From Roseiarcus sp050015575 (GTDB taxonomy: Bacteria > Pseudomonadota > Alphaproteobacteria > Rhizobiales > Beijerinckiaceae): a stretch of 63,340 bases of DNA. The notes under the pieces are model-generated. The model searched no databases and was not told where the DNA came from. It worked only from the letters and a program-made list of their open reading frames with translations. The stretch lies in contig JBEKBD010000002.1 of NCBI GenBank assembly GCA_050015575.1, positions 1-63,340 of the forward strand, given 5' to 3'. Shown here in pieces: positions 1 through 9,922 of the stretch. The number at the start of each line of letters is the position of its first letter. The first letter of the stretch is position 1. The position numbers and the translations under genes were made by a program.

Positions 1-72
1 GGCGCGCGCCGCGGCCTGAGGCAGGAGTTCGGCGGATGACGATTCGCCCGCGATAAAACGCGGGCGGGCCCG

Positions 73-1989
73 TCAACCGTTGACGACCGCGCTCCGCGGG
101 GCGCTCGGCGCGGGCCTGTGGGCCGGCGGCGCCGCGAACGACGGCGGGCTCTTCGGCGCATCGCGGCGGACCGCCTCGGCGCCCTCGCCGTGCGCGACAT
201 GGAATTCGTCGATCAGGGCCGCTAGGCGCTCGGCTTCCTCGCGCAGGGAGCGACTGGCCGCGGTCGACTGCTGGGCCATCGCCGCGTTCTGCTGCGTCAC
301 CTGATCCATCTGGTTGATCGTCGCGTTGACTTCCTCGATCGCGCCAGCCTGCTCTTTCGCGCCGGCGGCGATTTCGGCGACGACATTGTTGATCTCGACG
401 ACTTGCGCCATGATCCGTTCCAGCGACTTGCCGGTTTCGCCGACCAGGACGACCCCCTGGCTCACTTGCGCGGTCGAGGTCGAAATGAGCCCCTTGATCT
501 CCTTGGCGGCCTCCGCCGAACGTTGGGCGAGCGCGCGCACTTCCGAGGCGACGACCGCGAAGCCTCGGCCCGCGTCGCCCGCGCGCGCGGCTTCGACTCC
601 GGCGTTCAGCGCCAGCAGATTGGTCTGGAACGCGATCTCGTCGATGACGCCGATGATGTGAGTGATTTGCTGCGACGATTTTTCGATCGCGCTCATGGCG
701 GCCACGGCCTTGCGGATGACCTCGCCGCCCTTCTCGGCGTCGCCCTTCGCGCCGCTGGCGACCTCATGGGCGTGGACCGTGCTCTGCGCCGTCTTGCGAA
801 CCATGGCGGTGACCTGGTCGAGGGTCTCGGCCGTTTCTTCGAGCCCCGCCGCTTGCTGCTCCGTGCGGCGCGACAGATCGTCGGTGGCCGAGGAGATTTC
901 TTTTGACCCGGAGCGGATCGAGGCGCCGCTCGCCGCCACGCTCGCCATCGCCGCCTCGAGCTGTCCGATCGCCGCGTTGAAGTCCGCCTGCAGCTTGCGA
1001 TAGGCCTCCGGGATCGCCGACGACATCCGGTAGCCCAAGTCCTTGGCCGCCAGTTTCGATAGGCCGGAACCCACGGAATCGGCGACGATCATCCGCTCGT
1101 GGGCGATCGCGTCGCGCTGCGCCAGCTCGTTGCGGCCGCGTTCCTCCTCCACCCGCTGACGCTGTCGGTTCGCCTCCTCTTCGAGGCGTCCCTTCTCGAT
1201 CGCCGCGTCGCGGAACACCAGCACCGCCCTCGCCATTTCGCCGATTTCGTCGCGATCCGCGACGTTGGCGGGCGAAACAGTCAAATCGCCCTTCGCCAAT
1301 TCCTTCATTACCCGCGTCAGCTTGACGATCGGCTGGCCGATGCTCCTGGCGAACACAAACGAAAGCAGCGCCCCGAAGAAGGTCCCGGCGATCCCGGCCG
1401 CCATGAACAGCGTCTGGATGACGTTCGCCGATTCCCTCGCCTGCGAGACCGTCGTCTCCGCCGCTTGCCGATAGTCGGCCGAGAGTTCGTCCCCTTGCTT
1501 CGTCATCGCCTCCTCGATTTTGATCACTTCGAGGACGGGCTTGAGGGCGTCGTTGATTTCCGCGACCGTCATCTCGTCTTGGCTCTTGGCGCCTTGCTGC
1601 TGCGAGGACTGCATGGTGGCGACGACGGCGCTGTAGCGTTGGACCAATTCCGCCAGTTTCCGCATTCGGTCGGCGCGCTCCGGCTCGTTCGTCCTCGCCA
1701 ACAGGTCTTGCGTCGCTTCGCTGGCGACCTTGAAGGCTTCGCTGGTCAAGTTCCAATCCTTGGGATCTTTCGAATTGACCGCGATCCAAAAATGCATTCG
1801 GGCCTCGTAGATACGCTTCTCGACGCGCTGCTCGAGCGCCTCGTCGCCTTTCAGCCTGGTGACGTTTTCGAGGGCGTCCTTGGACCGCTGGCTGCTGGTG
1901 ATCGCCAGAGCGCTTATGCCCGCCAAGAGCAACAGAATGACGCCGAATCCGATCAATAATTTCGTGGCGATCTTCAGCTGACTGAACAT
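73..1989 (-). CDS. Methyl-accepting chemotaxis protein
   Basis: Inner-membrane chemoreceptor that passes a periplasmic stimulus to CheA/CheW. I place the start at an ATG at 1989, not further upstream, because it is preceded by GGAG and begins directly with the first membrane helix (about residues 8-30). The 638-aa product then has a periplasmic four-helix type sensor region, a second membrane helix near 192-215, a HAMP segment, and the cytoplasmic signalling hairpin with the hallmark NLLALNAGVEAARAG near residue 460. The Pro/Ala-rich C-terminus ends without a CheR/CheB-tethering pentapeptide. The ligand cannot be deduced. The gene is alone; its neighbour is divergent and no chemotaxis genes lie beside it. 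Confidence 0.93.
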   Translation of the reverse strand: MFSQLKIATKLLIGFGVILLLLAGISALAITSSQRSKDALENVTRLKGDEALEQRVEKRIYEARMHFWIAVNSKDPKDWNLTSEAFKVASEATQDLLARTNEPERADRMRKLAELVQRYSAVVATMQSSQQQGAKSQDEMTVAEINDALKPVLEVIKIEEAMTKQGDELSADYRQAAETTVSQARESANVIQTLFMAAGIAGTFFGALLSFVFARSIGQPIVKLTRVMKELAKGDLTVSPANVADRDEIGEMARAVLVFRDAAIEKGRLEEEANRQRQRVEEERGRNELAQRDAIAHERMIVADSVGSGLSKLAAKDLGYRMSSAIPEAYRKLQADFNAAIGQLEAAMASVAASGASIRSGSKEISSATDDLSRRTEQQAAGLEETAETLDQVTAMVRKTAQSTVHAHEVASGAKGDAEKGGEVIRKAVAAMSAIEKSSQQITHIIGVIDEIAFQTNLLALNAGVEAARAGDAGRGFAVVASEVRALAQRSAEAAKEIKGLISTSTAQVSQGVVLVGETGKSLERIMAQVVEINNVVAEIAAGAKEQAGAIEEVNATINQMDQVTQQNAAMAQQSTAASRSLREEAERLAALIDEFHVAHGEGAEAVRRDAPKSPPSFAAPPAHRPAPSAPRSAVVNG

Positions 1990-2420
1990 GGGGACTCCGA
2001 GGCCTCTGCATTCCCATGCAAATGGGATCGCGGGATCGGCGCGATGGATGGAGAATTCCGACATTCCGGATCGAAGCCGGTATGAACGTACGGCGTCATG
2101 CCATCGAGCGGCCGCATCGGCGTCGGCGCGATCGACACGTCATCGGGCCGCAGATTAAGAGGCCAAGGTTAATCATTCGTCACCGCCAACTCCGGAATCG
2201 CGGCCGGCGCCGTTAAATTAGGCGCGGACGATAGACCGCCCTCCTTCATTGACTTTGGCGGGATTTCTTCTATATCGGCGAGTGGTCGAGGGCTCGATCA
2301 TCGCTTCGGCTTTGCGCGGCGCGACGCCGACGCCCTTAGGCGGCCGCGATCCTGATAGCCGCGCCGACCCCGACGAGGCGCCGCATGCGCCCTCCAAGAC
2401 TTTTGTCCCTGTGAGACCCA
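1990..2420. other. Intergenic region between divergent genes (431 bp)
   Basis: I see no convincing gene here; short open frames have no recognisable sequence or ribosome site. It carries the start region of the chemoreceptor on the left and, on the right, a promoter-like TTGACT/TATATC pair followed by a leader of about 140 nt before the RNA helicase ATG. No tRNA or named riboswitch was recognised. Confidence 0.6.
2249..2276 (+). promoter_or_regulatory. Probable sigma-70 promoter of the DEAD-box helicase
   Basis: TTGACT at 2249-2254 and TATATC at 2271-2276 are separated by 16 bp and face the helicase. The expected transcription start, near 2283, would leave an untranslated leader of about 138 nt. 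Long leaders are common for cold-inducible helicase genes, but cold control here is only a guess. Confidence 0.45.
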
Positions 2421-3920
<1,500 letters not shown>

Positions 3921-4044
3921 CTTTCGCTTCGCTGCGCAACTCCACAGCGAGCCTGGCGCCCAAACGGGCCGCTCACCGGCGATCGATCGCGCGCGCCGGC
4001 GAAGGGCGCGACGATATCCCGCTCGCTCGCCGTTTGCGCCCGCC

Positions 4045-4425
4045 TCAGTCGTTCGCCGCGAGCGCTTCGGACGCCGCCGGCGTGATCGCCACGCTCTCGC
4101 CGCAGCCGCAGGCCGAGGTCTGGTTGGGATTGTCGAAGACGAAACTGGAAGAGAGCTTGTCGACCCTGAAATCCATCTGCGCGCCGAGTAGGAACAGCAG
4201 CGCCTTGGGATCGATCAGCAGCCTGACCCCCTTGTCCTCGACCACCTCGTCGAGCGGCGAGGCGCTTTCGGCGAATTCCATGGTGTAGGACATGCCGGCG
4301 CAGCCGCCGTTCTTGACGCCGACGCGCAGGCCGACGATCGGCCTTTCCGCATCGGCGATGATCGCATGGACGCGGGCCGCCGCCGCGTCGGTCAGAGTCA
4401 TCGCCTTGAAACGAGCATTCTTCAT
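4045..4425 (-). CDS. A-type iron-sulfur carrier, HesB/SufA family
   Basis: Carries or delivers Fe-S clusters during cofactor assembly. The 126-aa product has the three conserved cysteines of the family: C42 in NGGCAGMSY, and C106 and C108 in ACGCGES. The ATG at 4425 is chosen because AGGAAAGAGG lies just upstream; an in-frame start 17 codons earlier lacks homology and a ribosome site. In Hyphomicrobiales this gene type usually ends the suf operon, but here no suf genes are adjacent: the neighbours are an RNA helicase (convergent) and a copper ATPase. A second A-type carrier lies at 53108-53461. Confidence 0.92.
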   Translation of the reverse strand: MKNARFKAMTLTDAAAARVHAIIADAERPIVGLRVGVKNGGCAGMSYTMEFAESASPLDEVVEDKGVRLLIDPKALLFLLGAQMDFRVDKLSSSFVFDNPNQTSACGCGESVAITPAASEALAAND

Positions 4426-4578
4426 CGAGCGCCTCTTTCCTCGACCGGGTTCAAGGCCCGGCGCGCCTCGCTCCATATAGCACGCCGGCGGCGATTTTAC
4501 AGGCCGCCGCCAAGGCCGCGGAGACTCCCCGCCCCGCGCCCGCCGGTCGCCCGCGGCGCGACGCCGGCGGTCGGGTCC

Positions 4579-6948
4579 TCACGGGTCGAGTCGCGCCGAG
4601 CGGAGCCGCAACGCGTTGCCGATCACGCTGACCGAGGACAGCGCCATCGCCGCCGCGGCGACGATGGGCGATAGCAGAAGGCCGAAAAAGGGATACAGCG
4701 CGCCGGCGGCGATCGGCACGCCGGCGGCGTTGTAGACGAAGGCGAAGAACAGGTTCTGCCGAATGTTGGCCATCGTCGCCGCCGAGAGGCGGCGGGCGCG
4801 CATGAGACCTTGGAGATCGCCTTTCAACAGCGTGACGCCGGCGCTTTCCATCGCCACGTCCGTCCCCGTCCCCATAGCGACTCCGACATCCGCCGCCGCC
4901 AGCGCCGGGGCGTCGTTCACGCCGTCGCCCGCCATCGCGACCACGCGGCCTTCCCTGCGCAAGCGCGCGACGATCTCCGCCTTTCGATCGGGCAGGACTT
5001 CCGCCTCGACGTCCGCAATGCCGAGCTTGGCGGCGACGGCCAGAGCCGTCGTGCGGTTGTCGCCGGTCAGCATGACGACGCGCACGCCCTGCGCCTGCAA
5101 CGCGCGGATGGCGTCGGGCGTCGTCGCCTTGATCGGATCGGCGATGGCGACGACGCCGGCGGCTCGCCCGTCGACCGCGACGAACACGACGGCGGCGCCG
5201 TCGCCGCGCAGCGTCTCGGCCTCGGCCGCCAACGGATCCGCGTCGACGCCCTGCTCGTCGAGAAAGCGGCGATTGCCGATGACCAGCGCCCGCGTCTCGA
5301 CTTTGCCGACGATCCCTTTGCCGACCGACGACCGAAAGTCGCGCGCCGGGGCAAGATCGAGCCCCTTTTCCTCGGCAGCCGCCAGGATCGCCGCCGCCAA
5401 CGGGTGTTCGCTGGAGCGCTCGAGGCTCGCGGCGAGCCGCAATAGCTCGTCCGGCGCAAAGCCAGGCGCAGTCGCAACGGCGGTGACGCGCGGCCTGCCT
5501 TCGGTCAGCGTGCCGGTCTTGTCGACGACGAGCGTGTCGACTTTCTCGAGCCGCTCGAGCGCCTCGGCGCTCTTGATCAGCACGCCCGAGCGCGCGCCGC
5601 GGCCGACGCCCGTCATGATCGACATCGGCGTCGCCAGGCCGAGCGCGCAGGGGCAGGCGATGATCAGCACCGACACCGCCGCGACAAGCCCGAAGGCGAA
5701 GCGCGGCTCGGGACCGAACAGCGACCACGCGGCGAAGGCCAAAGCCGCGACGAGCATCACCAAGGGCGCGAACCAGGCGGAAACTCGATCGGCGAGGCGC
5801 TGGATCGGCGCGCGGCTGCGCTGCGCTTTGGCGACCATAGCGACGATTTGCGCCAGCACGGTGTCGCGTCCGACTCGTTCGGCCCGCATGACGAAGCCGC
5901 CCGCTCCATTGATCGTCCCGCCGATCAGTTTGGCGCCGACGCGCTTGGCCACGGGCGTCGACTCGCCCGTCACCATCGATTCGTCGACCGCCGCCGCGCC
6001 CTCGACAAGCACGCCGTCGACCGGCACGCTTTCGCCCGGCCGGACCCGCAGGCGGTCGCCGACGGCGACCTCGGCGAGGTCGACGTCGCGCTCGCTTCCG
6101 TCGCTTGCGATCCTTCGCGCGCTCTTCGGCGCAAGATCGAGCAGCGCGCGGATCGCTTCGCCGGTCCGTTCGCGCGCCCTGAGCTCCAGGACTTGGCCGA
6201 GCAGAACAAGAACGATGATCGCCGCCGCGGCCTCGAAATAGACCGGCGCGGCGCCGTCGTGGCCGCGAAACGCCTCCGGAAAAATCCCCGGCGCGACCGT
6301 CGCGACGACGCTGGCGGTCCAGGCGACGCCCGTCCCCATCGCGATCAGCGTGAACATGTTGAGGCTGCGGTTGCGGATCGACGCGAGCGCCCGCACGAAG
6401 AACGGCGAGCCCGCCCAGAGAACCACCGGCGTCGCCAGCGCCAGTTGCGCCCAGTTGGACGCCTGCGGCGCGAACCAATGCAACGAAAAGAGATGTCCGC
6501 CCATCTCGATCGCGACGACCGGCGCGGCGAGGATGACGCCGATCCAGAAGCGGCGCGTCATGTCGAGGAGTTCGGCGTTGGGCGCCGCCTCGGCGGTCGG
6601 CGCCTCTGGCTCGAGCGCCATGCCGCAGATCGGACAGGCGCCCGGCCCGACTTGGCGGACCTCCGGGTGCATCGGGCAGATGTAGATCGTCCCGGCCCGC
6701 GACGGCGGCGGCGGCGCGCTCTCGGCGACATAGCGCCTCGGGTCGGCGACGAATTTGTCGCGGCAACCGCTGCAGCAGAAAAAGTAGGTCGCTCCGGAGA
6801 ATTCCGCTGTGAACTCGGCGGAGGCGGGATCGACGCTCATGCCGCAAACCGGGTCCTTGACGTCTCCTCTCGTCGCCGGGCCGTCATGGCCATGGCGATG
6901 ATGGATCTTGCCGCCCGGTTGGCGCTCGTCGGCTGCTCTGGCGGTCAC
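4579..6948 (-). CDS. copA: Copper-exporting P1B-type ATPase with YHS domain
   Basis: Inner-membrane Cu(I) efflux pump. From the start chosen the 789-aa protein has a His-rich segment near 17-21, a YHS-type CxxC/CCSGC domain (about 32-67), a CPMHP...CPICGM heavy-metal domain (about 91-115), eight predicted helices with the CPC metal motif at 432-434, the phosphorylation motif DKTGT at 476-480, the TGES loop and GDGxND hinge. The last helices (YNAAGVPIAAGALYP and MALSSVSVIGNALR) are the Cu+-type signature. The usual N-terminal CxxC HMA domains are absent. A TTG at 6972 would lie almost at the predicted transcription start; GTG at 6948 has AAGAAGGGA seven bases upstream and is preferred. Divergent from cueR. 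Confidence 0.93.
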   Translation of the reverse strand: MTARAADERQPGGKIHHRHGHDGPATRGDVKDPVCGMSVDPASAEFTAEFSGATYFFCCSGCRDKFVADPRRYVAESAPPPPSRAGTIYICPMHPEVRQVGPGACPICGMALEPEAPTAEAAPNAELLDMTRRFWIGVILAAPVVAIEMGGHLFSLHWFAPQASNWAQLALATPVVLWAGSPFFVRALASIRNRSLNMFTLIAMGTGVAWTASVVATVAPGIFPEAFRGHDGAAPVYFEAAAAIIVLVLLGQVLELRARERTGEAIRALLDLAPKSARRIASDGSERDVDLAEVAVGDRLRVRPGESVPVDGVLVEGAAAVDESMVTGESTPVAKRVGAKLIGGTINGAGGFVMRAERVGRDTVLAQIVAMVAKAQRSRAPIQRLADRVSAWFAPLVMLVAALAFAAWSLFGPEPRFAFGLVAAVSVLIIACPCALGLATPMSIMTGVGRGARSGVLIKSAEALERLEKVDTLVVDKTGTLTEGRPRVTAVATAPGFAPDELLRLAASLERSSEHPLAAAILAAAEEKGLDLAPARDFRSSVGKGIVGKVETRALVIGNRRFLDEQGVDADPLAAEAETLRGDGAAVVFVAVDGRAAGVVAIADPIKATTPDAIRALQAQGVRVVMLTGDNRTTALAVAAKLGIADVEAEVLPDRKAEIVARLRREGRVVAMAGDGVNDAPALAAADVGVAMGTGTDVAMESAGVTLLKGDLQGLMRARRLSAATMANIRQNLFFAFVYNAAGVPIAAGALYPFFGLLLSPIVAAAAMALSSVSVIGNALRLRSARLDP

Positions 6949-6980
6949 CGCGCATCCCTTCTTGAATCGCAACGACGCAA

Positions 6981-7011
6981 CCGCTACACCTTCCCATCAT
7001 GGGAAGGTCAA
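6981..7011 (-). promoter_or_regulatory. CueR-type operator within the copA promoter
   Basis: A 21-bp dyad at 6988-7008 has perfect 10-bp arms (ACCTTCCCAT / ATGGGAAGGT) around one base. On the minus strand TTGACC (7006-7011) and TAGCGG (6981-6986) are 19 bp apart with the dyad filling the spacer. This overlong spacer with a centred dyad is the hallmark of MerR-family activation by DNA distortion, and the arm sequence matches known CueR sites. Confidence 0.85.
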
Positions 7012-7024
7012 GAGAAATCGGCCG

Positions 7025-7486
7025 ATGAACATCGGAGCCGCCGCCGCCGCGACGGGCGTCAGCGCCAAAATGATCCGGCACTACGAAGCAATCGGCCTGC
7101 TGCGCCCGGCCGCGCGTCGGCAAAACGCCTATCGCGACTACGGCGATCACGAAATCCACGAGCTTCGCTTCGTTCGCCGGGCGCGAAGGCTCGGCTTTCC
7201 GATCGAAGAAATTGCGGCTCTGCTGGCCCTTTGGCGCGACAAGAAGCGGCCGAGTCGCGACGTCAGACGGATCGCTCGGACGCATCTCGACGACCTGGAA
7301 GTCCGCATTGCCGAGATGCAGACGATGGCGACGGCGTTGCGCGAGCTGGTGCGCTGCTGCCGCGGCGACGACCGGCCGCAGTGCCCGATCCTCGAAGATT
7401 TGGCGGCCGGCGCCGACGAGCCTCGCGAAACGGGGGGCCGCCGCGACGTGACCTGGTCCCCAAGCGGGCTTCGCCAGAGGGAGTGA
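7025..7486 (+). CDS. cueR: MerR-family copper-responsive activator, CueR-like
   Basis: Cytoplasmic Cu(I) sensor that should activate the divergent ATPase gene. The 153-aa chain has the MerR winged helix at the N-terminus (MNIGAAAAATGVSAKMIRHY, then YRDYGDHEIHEL), a long dimerisation helix, and the CueR-type metal loop C-x7-C (CRGDDRPQC, then PIL) near residue 112-120. The ATG at 7025 follows the operator by 16 bp and starts the conserved helix-turn-helix; longer in-frame versions would run through the operator. The final 20 residues are not conserved in the family as I know it. Confidence 0.93.
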   Translation: MNIGAAAAATGVSAKMIRHYEAIGLLRPAARRQNAYRDYGDHEIHELRFVRRARRLGFPIEEIAALLALWRDKKRPSRDVRRIARTHLDDLEVRIAEMQTMATALRELVRCCRGDDRPQCPILEDLAAGADEPRETGGRRDVTWSPSGLRQRE

Positions 7487-7569
7487 AACCGACGCTGAAC
7501 CGCCCGCGCCTGGAGCTTGGCGCGCGCTCGTGTCAAACGGGCCGCCGATCGGCCGCAAGGAATTCCTCG

Positions 7570-8457
7570 ATGTCCGCTCTCCCACCCCTTCCCGGCGACG
7601 CCGCGGCGCTCTTGCAGCGGATCGCCGAGGCGCTCGAGCGCTTGGCCCCGCCGCGCCCGCCGCGCCCGGATTTCGCCGCCGCCGACGCCTTTGCGTGGCG
7701 CGCCGATCTGGGCGTTCTCGCTCCGGTCGGGCAGGTCAATCGCGTCGAAATCACGCTGCTGCGCGGCGTCGACCGCGTGCGCGACCTGCTGCTCGAAAAC
7801 ACCCAGCGCTTCGCCAGGGGACTGCCGGCCAACAACGCGCTGCTGTGGGGCGCGCGCGGCATGGGCAAATCCTCGCTGGTCAAAGCCGCGCACGCCGAGA
7901 TCAACCGGGCCGCGAAATCCCACCCGTTGAAGCTGATCGAAATCCATCGCGAGGACATCGAAAGCCTGCCGGCGCTGATGGCGCTGCTCCGCGACGCGCC
8001 GCATCGTTTCATCGTGTTTTGCGACGACCTTTCCTTCGACGGCGGCGACACTTCCTACAAGTCGCTGAAAGCGGCGCTCGAGGGCGGCGTCGAAGGGCGG
8101 CCCGCCAACGTGCTGTTTTACGCGACGTCGAACCGGCGCCACATGCTGCCGCGCGAAATGTCGGAGAACGAGCGCTCGAGCGCGATCAATCCCGGCGACG
8201 CGGTCGAGGAGAAGGTTTCCCTATCCGACCGCTTCGGCCTGTGGCTGGGCTTCCATCATTGCAGCCAAGAGGATTTTCTCGCGATGGTCCGCGGCTACGC
8301 CGAGCATTTCGGGCTCGAAGCGCCGGCGGACGAAATCGAGCGCGAAGCGCTGGAATGGGCGACGACGCGGGGCTCGCGATCGGGCCGCGCGGCTTGGCAG
8401 TTCACCCAGGACTTGGCGGGGCGGCTCGGGCGGCGGCTGGACGGCGAAGCCGGTTGA
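7570..8457 (+). CDS. DUF815-family AAA+ ATPase
   Basis: P-loop ATPase of unknown role, 295 aa. Walker A is WGARGMGKSSLVKA near residue 97 and Walker B is FIVFCDDLSFD near 155; ATSNRRHMLPREM is the sensor-like segment typical of the family. The ATG at 7570 follows AAGGA by a few bases and begins an in-frame leader rich in Ala/Pro before the ATPase core. In Rhizobiales genomes I recall this family lying beside the nlpD-like peptidase gene and yajC-secDF; the first neighbour is present here (8627-9820, convergent) but yajC-secDF are not in the window, and a copper module lies on the other side. Confidence 0.9.
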   Translation: MSALPPLPGDAAALLQRIAEALERLAPPRPPRPDFAAADAFAWRADLGVLAPVGQVNRVEITLLRGVDRVRDLLLENTQRFARGLPANNALLWGARGMGKSSLVKAAHAEINRAAKSHPLKLIEIHREDIESLPALMALLRDAPHRFIVFCDDLSFDGGDTSYKSLKAALEGGVEGRPANVLFYATSNRRHMLPREMSENERSSAINPGDAVEEKVSLSDRFGLWLGFHHCSQEDFLAMVRGYAEHFGLEAPADEIEREALEWATTRGSRSGRAAWQFTQDLAGRLGRRLDGEAG

Positions 8458-8496
8458 CGCCGAGCCGCGACGCGAGGCTCGCGCAGGAACGGCGAA

Positions 8497-8526
8497 GGCG
8501 GCGGGCCTTTCCTCGCGCCCGCCGCC
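8497..8526 (+). terminator. Strong hairpin after the DUF815 gene
   Basis: A perfect 10-bp stem, GGCGGCGGGC (8497-8506) and GCCCGCCGCC (8517-8526), with a 10-nt loop, lies 40 bases after the DUF815 stop. It is followed by a pyrimidine run, TCCCTTTCCC, that is poor in T. It is a likely terminator, possibly serving both convergent genes. Confidence 0.5.
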
Positions 8527-8626
8527 TCCCTTTCCCACTCACAGCGCAATCGTGTCTCGCGGTCATCCTGTGAGCGGCGCAGCCTCCAGACCGGAGGCCG
8601 GACCTGTAGCCATCCCGCCGGCCGCT

Positions 8627-9820
8627 CTAGAGGCCGGCGAGATAAGAGGTGGGATCGACGGGCGTCGTGCCCTTGCGCAACTCGAAGTGCAGTTGCGGCG
8701 AATTGACGTTGCCGCTCTGGCCGGATTTGGCGATGATCTGACCGCGCTTGACCGTCTCGCCGGCCTTGACGTCCAGTTCGCCGTTGTTGGCGTAGGCGGT
8801 GACGAAGCCGTTGGGGTGGCGGATCAGCACCAAATTGCCGTAGCCTTTCAACCCGTCGCCGGCATAGGCGACGGTGCCGCTTTCGGCCGCGCGCACCGAG
8901 GTGCCCTCGGGCACGGCGATATTGATGCCGTCGTTGCCGCCGGCCTTGAAGCTCTCGATGATGCGGCCGCGCGCGGGCCAGCGAAATTCCGGCGCGACGC
9001 CCGCGGCGTCCGCCTCGGCGCCGGTCAGCGGCGCCGCGGAGGCGGGCTCGCTGGGATGGACGCCGCTGATCGGGGTGGCGTCGGCGGTCGGATTCTTCTT
9101 GGCGGCGGCCGTCGCCTTCGCGTCGGCGTCCGCCCGAGCGACGAGCGCGGGGGGGGTCGTCGTCGCGCCGGTCTTCGCCGCCGACTTGGCCGGCGGCGAG
9201 CTCGCTTGCGCGATCGCGTCCGGGGCGGGCTTCTTGGCCTTCGCGGTCTTGACGGGCGCGGCGACGGCGGCGACGCGCCTGGATTTCGCGACCGGCGCCG
9301 CGGCGACGGCGGAGCCGCCGGCGCTATAGACGGGGACGATGAGGCGCATGCCGCCGTGGACCTCGGCGGGGCTGTTCAGGCCGTTGCTCTTCAGCATCGC
9401 AGCGGCCGGAACGCCGTAGCGCCGCGACAGGCTGTCGAGGTCCTCGCCGTCGGCGACGATGATCGGCGAACCGCCGACGACGCTCCATTTCCCGCCGAAG
9501 CCGGTGACGGGCTGGTCGGACGAAGGCTTGATCTGGCTGGTGGTGGCGGGCGCGGCCGGCGCGGCGGGCGACAACGCGGCGACGGCGACCGGGCTCGGAT
9601 GGGCGGCGGCCGCGTAATCGGCCTTCGGCGCCGCCGAAGCGGACGGCTTCGTCCCGGCGTCGTTGGAGGCGGTCGCAAACGGATTGGCGAACGGGCTGCC
9701 GAAGGTGTCGCTGAACCGGCTGGAATCGGCCGAGCACCCGGAGAGCCAAATTGCGATCCCTGCCGTCAGGGCCGCGCGGACGACGTTCCGCCTGACGACA
9801 ACCGCTGCCCGTGCACTCAT
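8627..9820 (-). CDS. NlpD-like lipoprotein: LysM plus degenerate LytM/M23
   Basis: Probable envelope lipoprotein that activates a cell-division amidase rather than cutting peptidoglycan itself. The ATG at 9820 starts a lipoprotein signal with lipobox LSGC near residue 26. A LysM domain (about residues 150-195, DGEDLDSLSRRYGV) binds peptidoglycan; an Ala/Pro-rich linker leads to a LytM/M23 fold in the last 110 residues. The zinc ligands are missing: the usual HxGxDIA is NDGINIA, and the HxH is QLH. The same loss marks E. coli NlpD and EnvC, which are activators (family knowledge). Upstream pcm and surE run the same way, a common order. Confidence 0.9.
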   Translation of the reverse strand: MSARAAVVVRRNVVRAALTAGIAIWLSGCSADSSRFSDTFGSPFANPFATASNDAGTKPSASAAPKADYAAAAHPSPVAVAALSPAAPAAPATTSQIKPSSDQPVTGFGGKWSVVGGSPIIVADGEDLDSLSRRYGVPAAAMLKSNGLNSPAEVHGGMRLIVPVYSAGGSAVAAAPVAKSRRVAAVAAPVKTAKAKKPAPDAIAQASSPPAKSAAKTGATTTPPALVARADADAKATAAAKKNPTADATPISGVHPSEPASAAPLTGAEADAAGVAPEFRWPARGRIIESFKAGGNDGINIAVPEGTSVRAAESGTVAYAGDGLKGYGNLVLIRHPNGFVTAYANNGELDVKAGETVKRGQIIAKSGQSGNVNSPQLHFELRKGTTPVDPTSYLAGL

Positions 9821-9922
9821 CGGCTCAACCCACTCGAACGCCACCCAACGGAGGCGCAGTTTGACCGCAACGTATTAAGAGATCGTTTAAGATGAACGCT
9901 TGGCGCCCGCGGACGCCGCGCC

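Noticed and set aside
4445..4465. GGTTCAAGGCC resembling a tRNA T arm
   Set aside because: No acceptor stem or anticodon arm around it.
4451..6847. Large Arg-rich open frame on the minus strand over the copper ATPase
   Set aside because: Frame-shifted shadow of copA, with no domain and an extreme Arg content.
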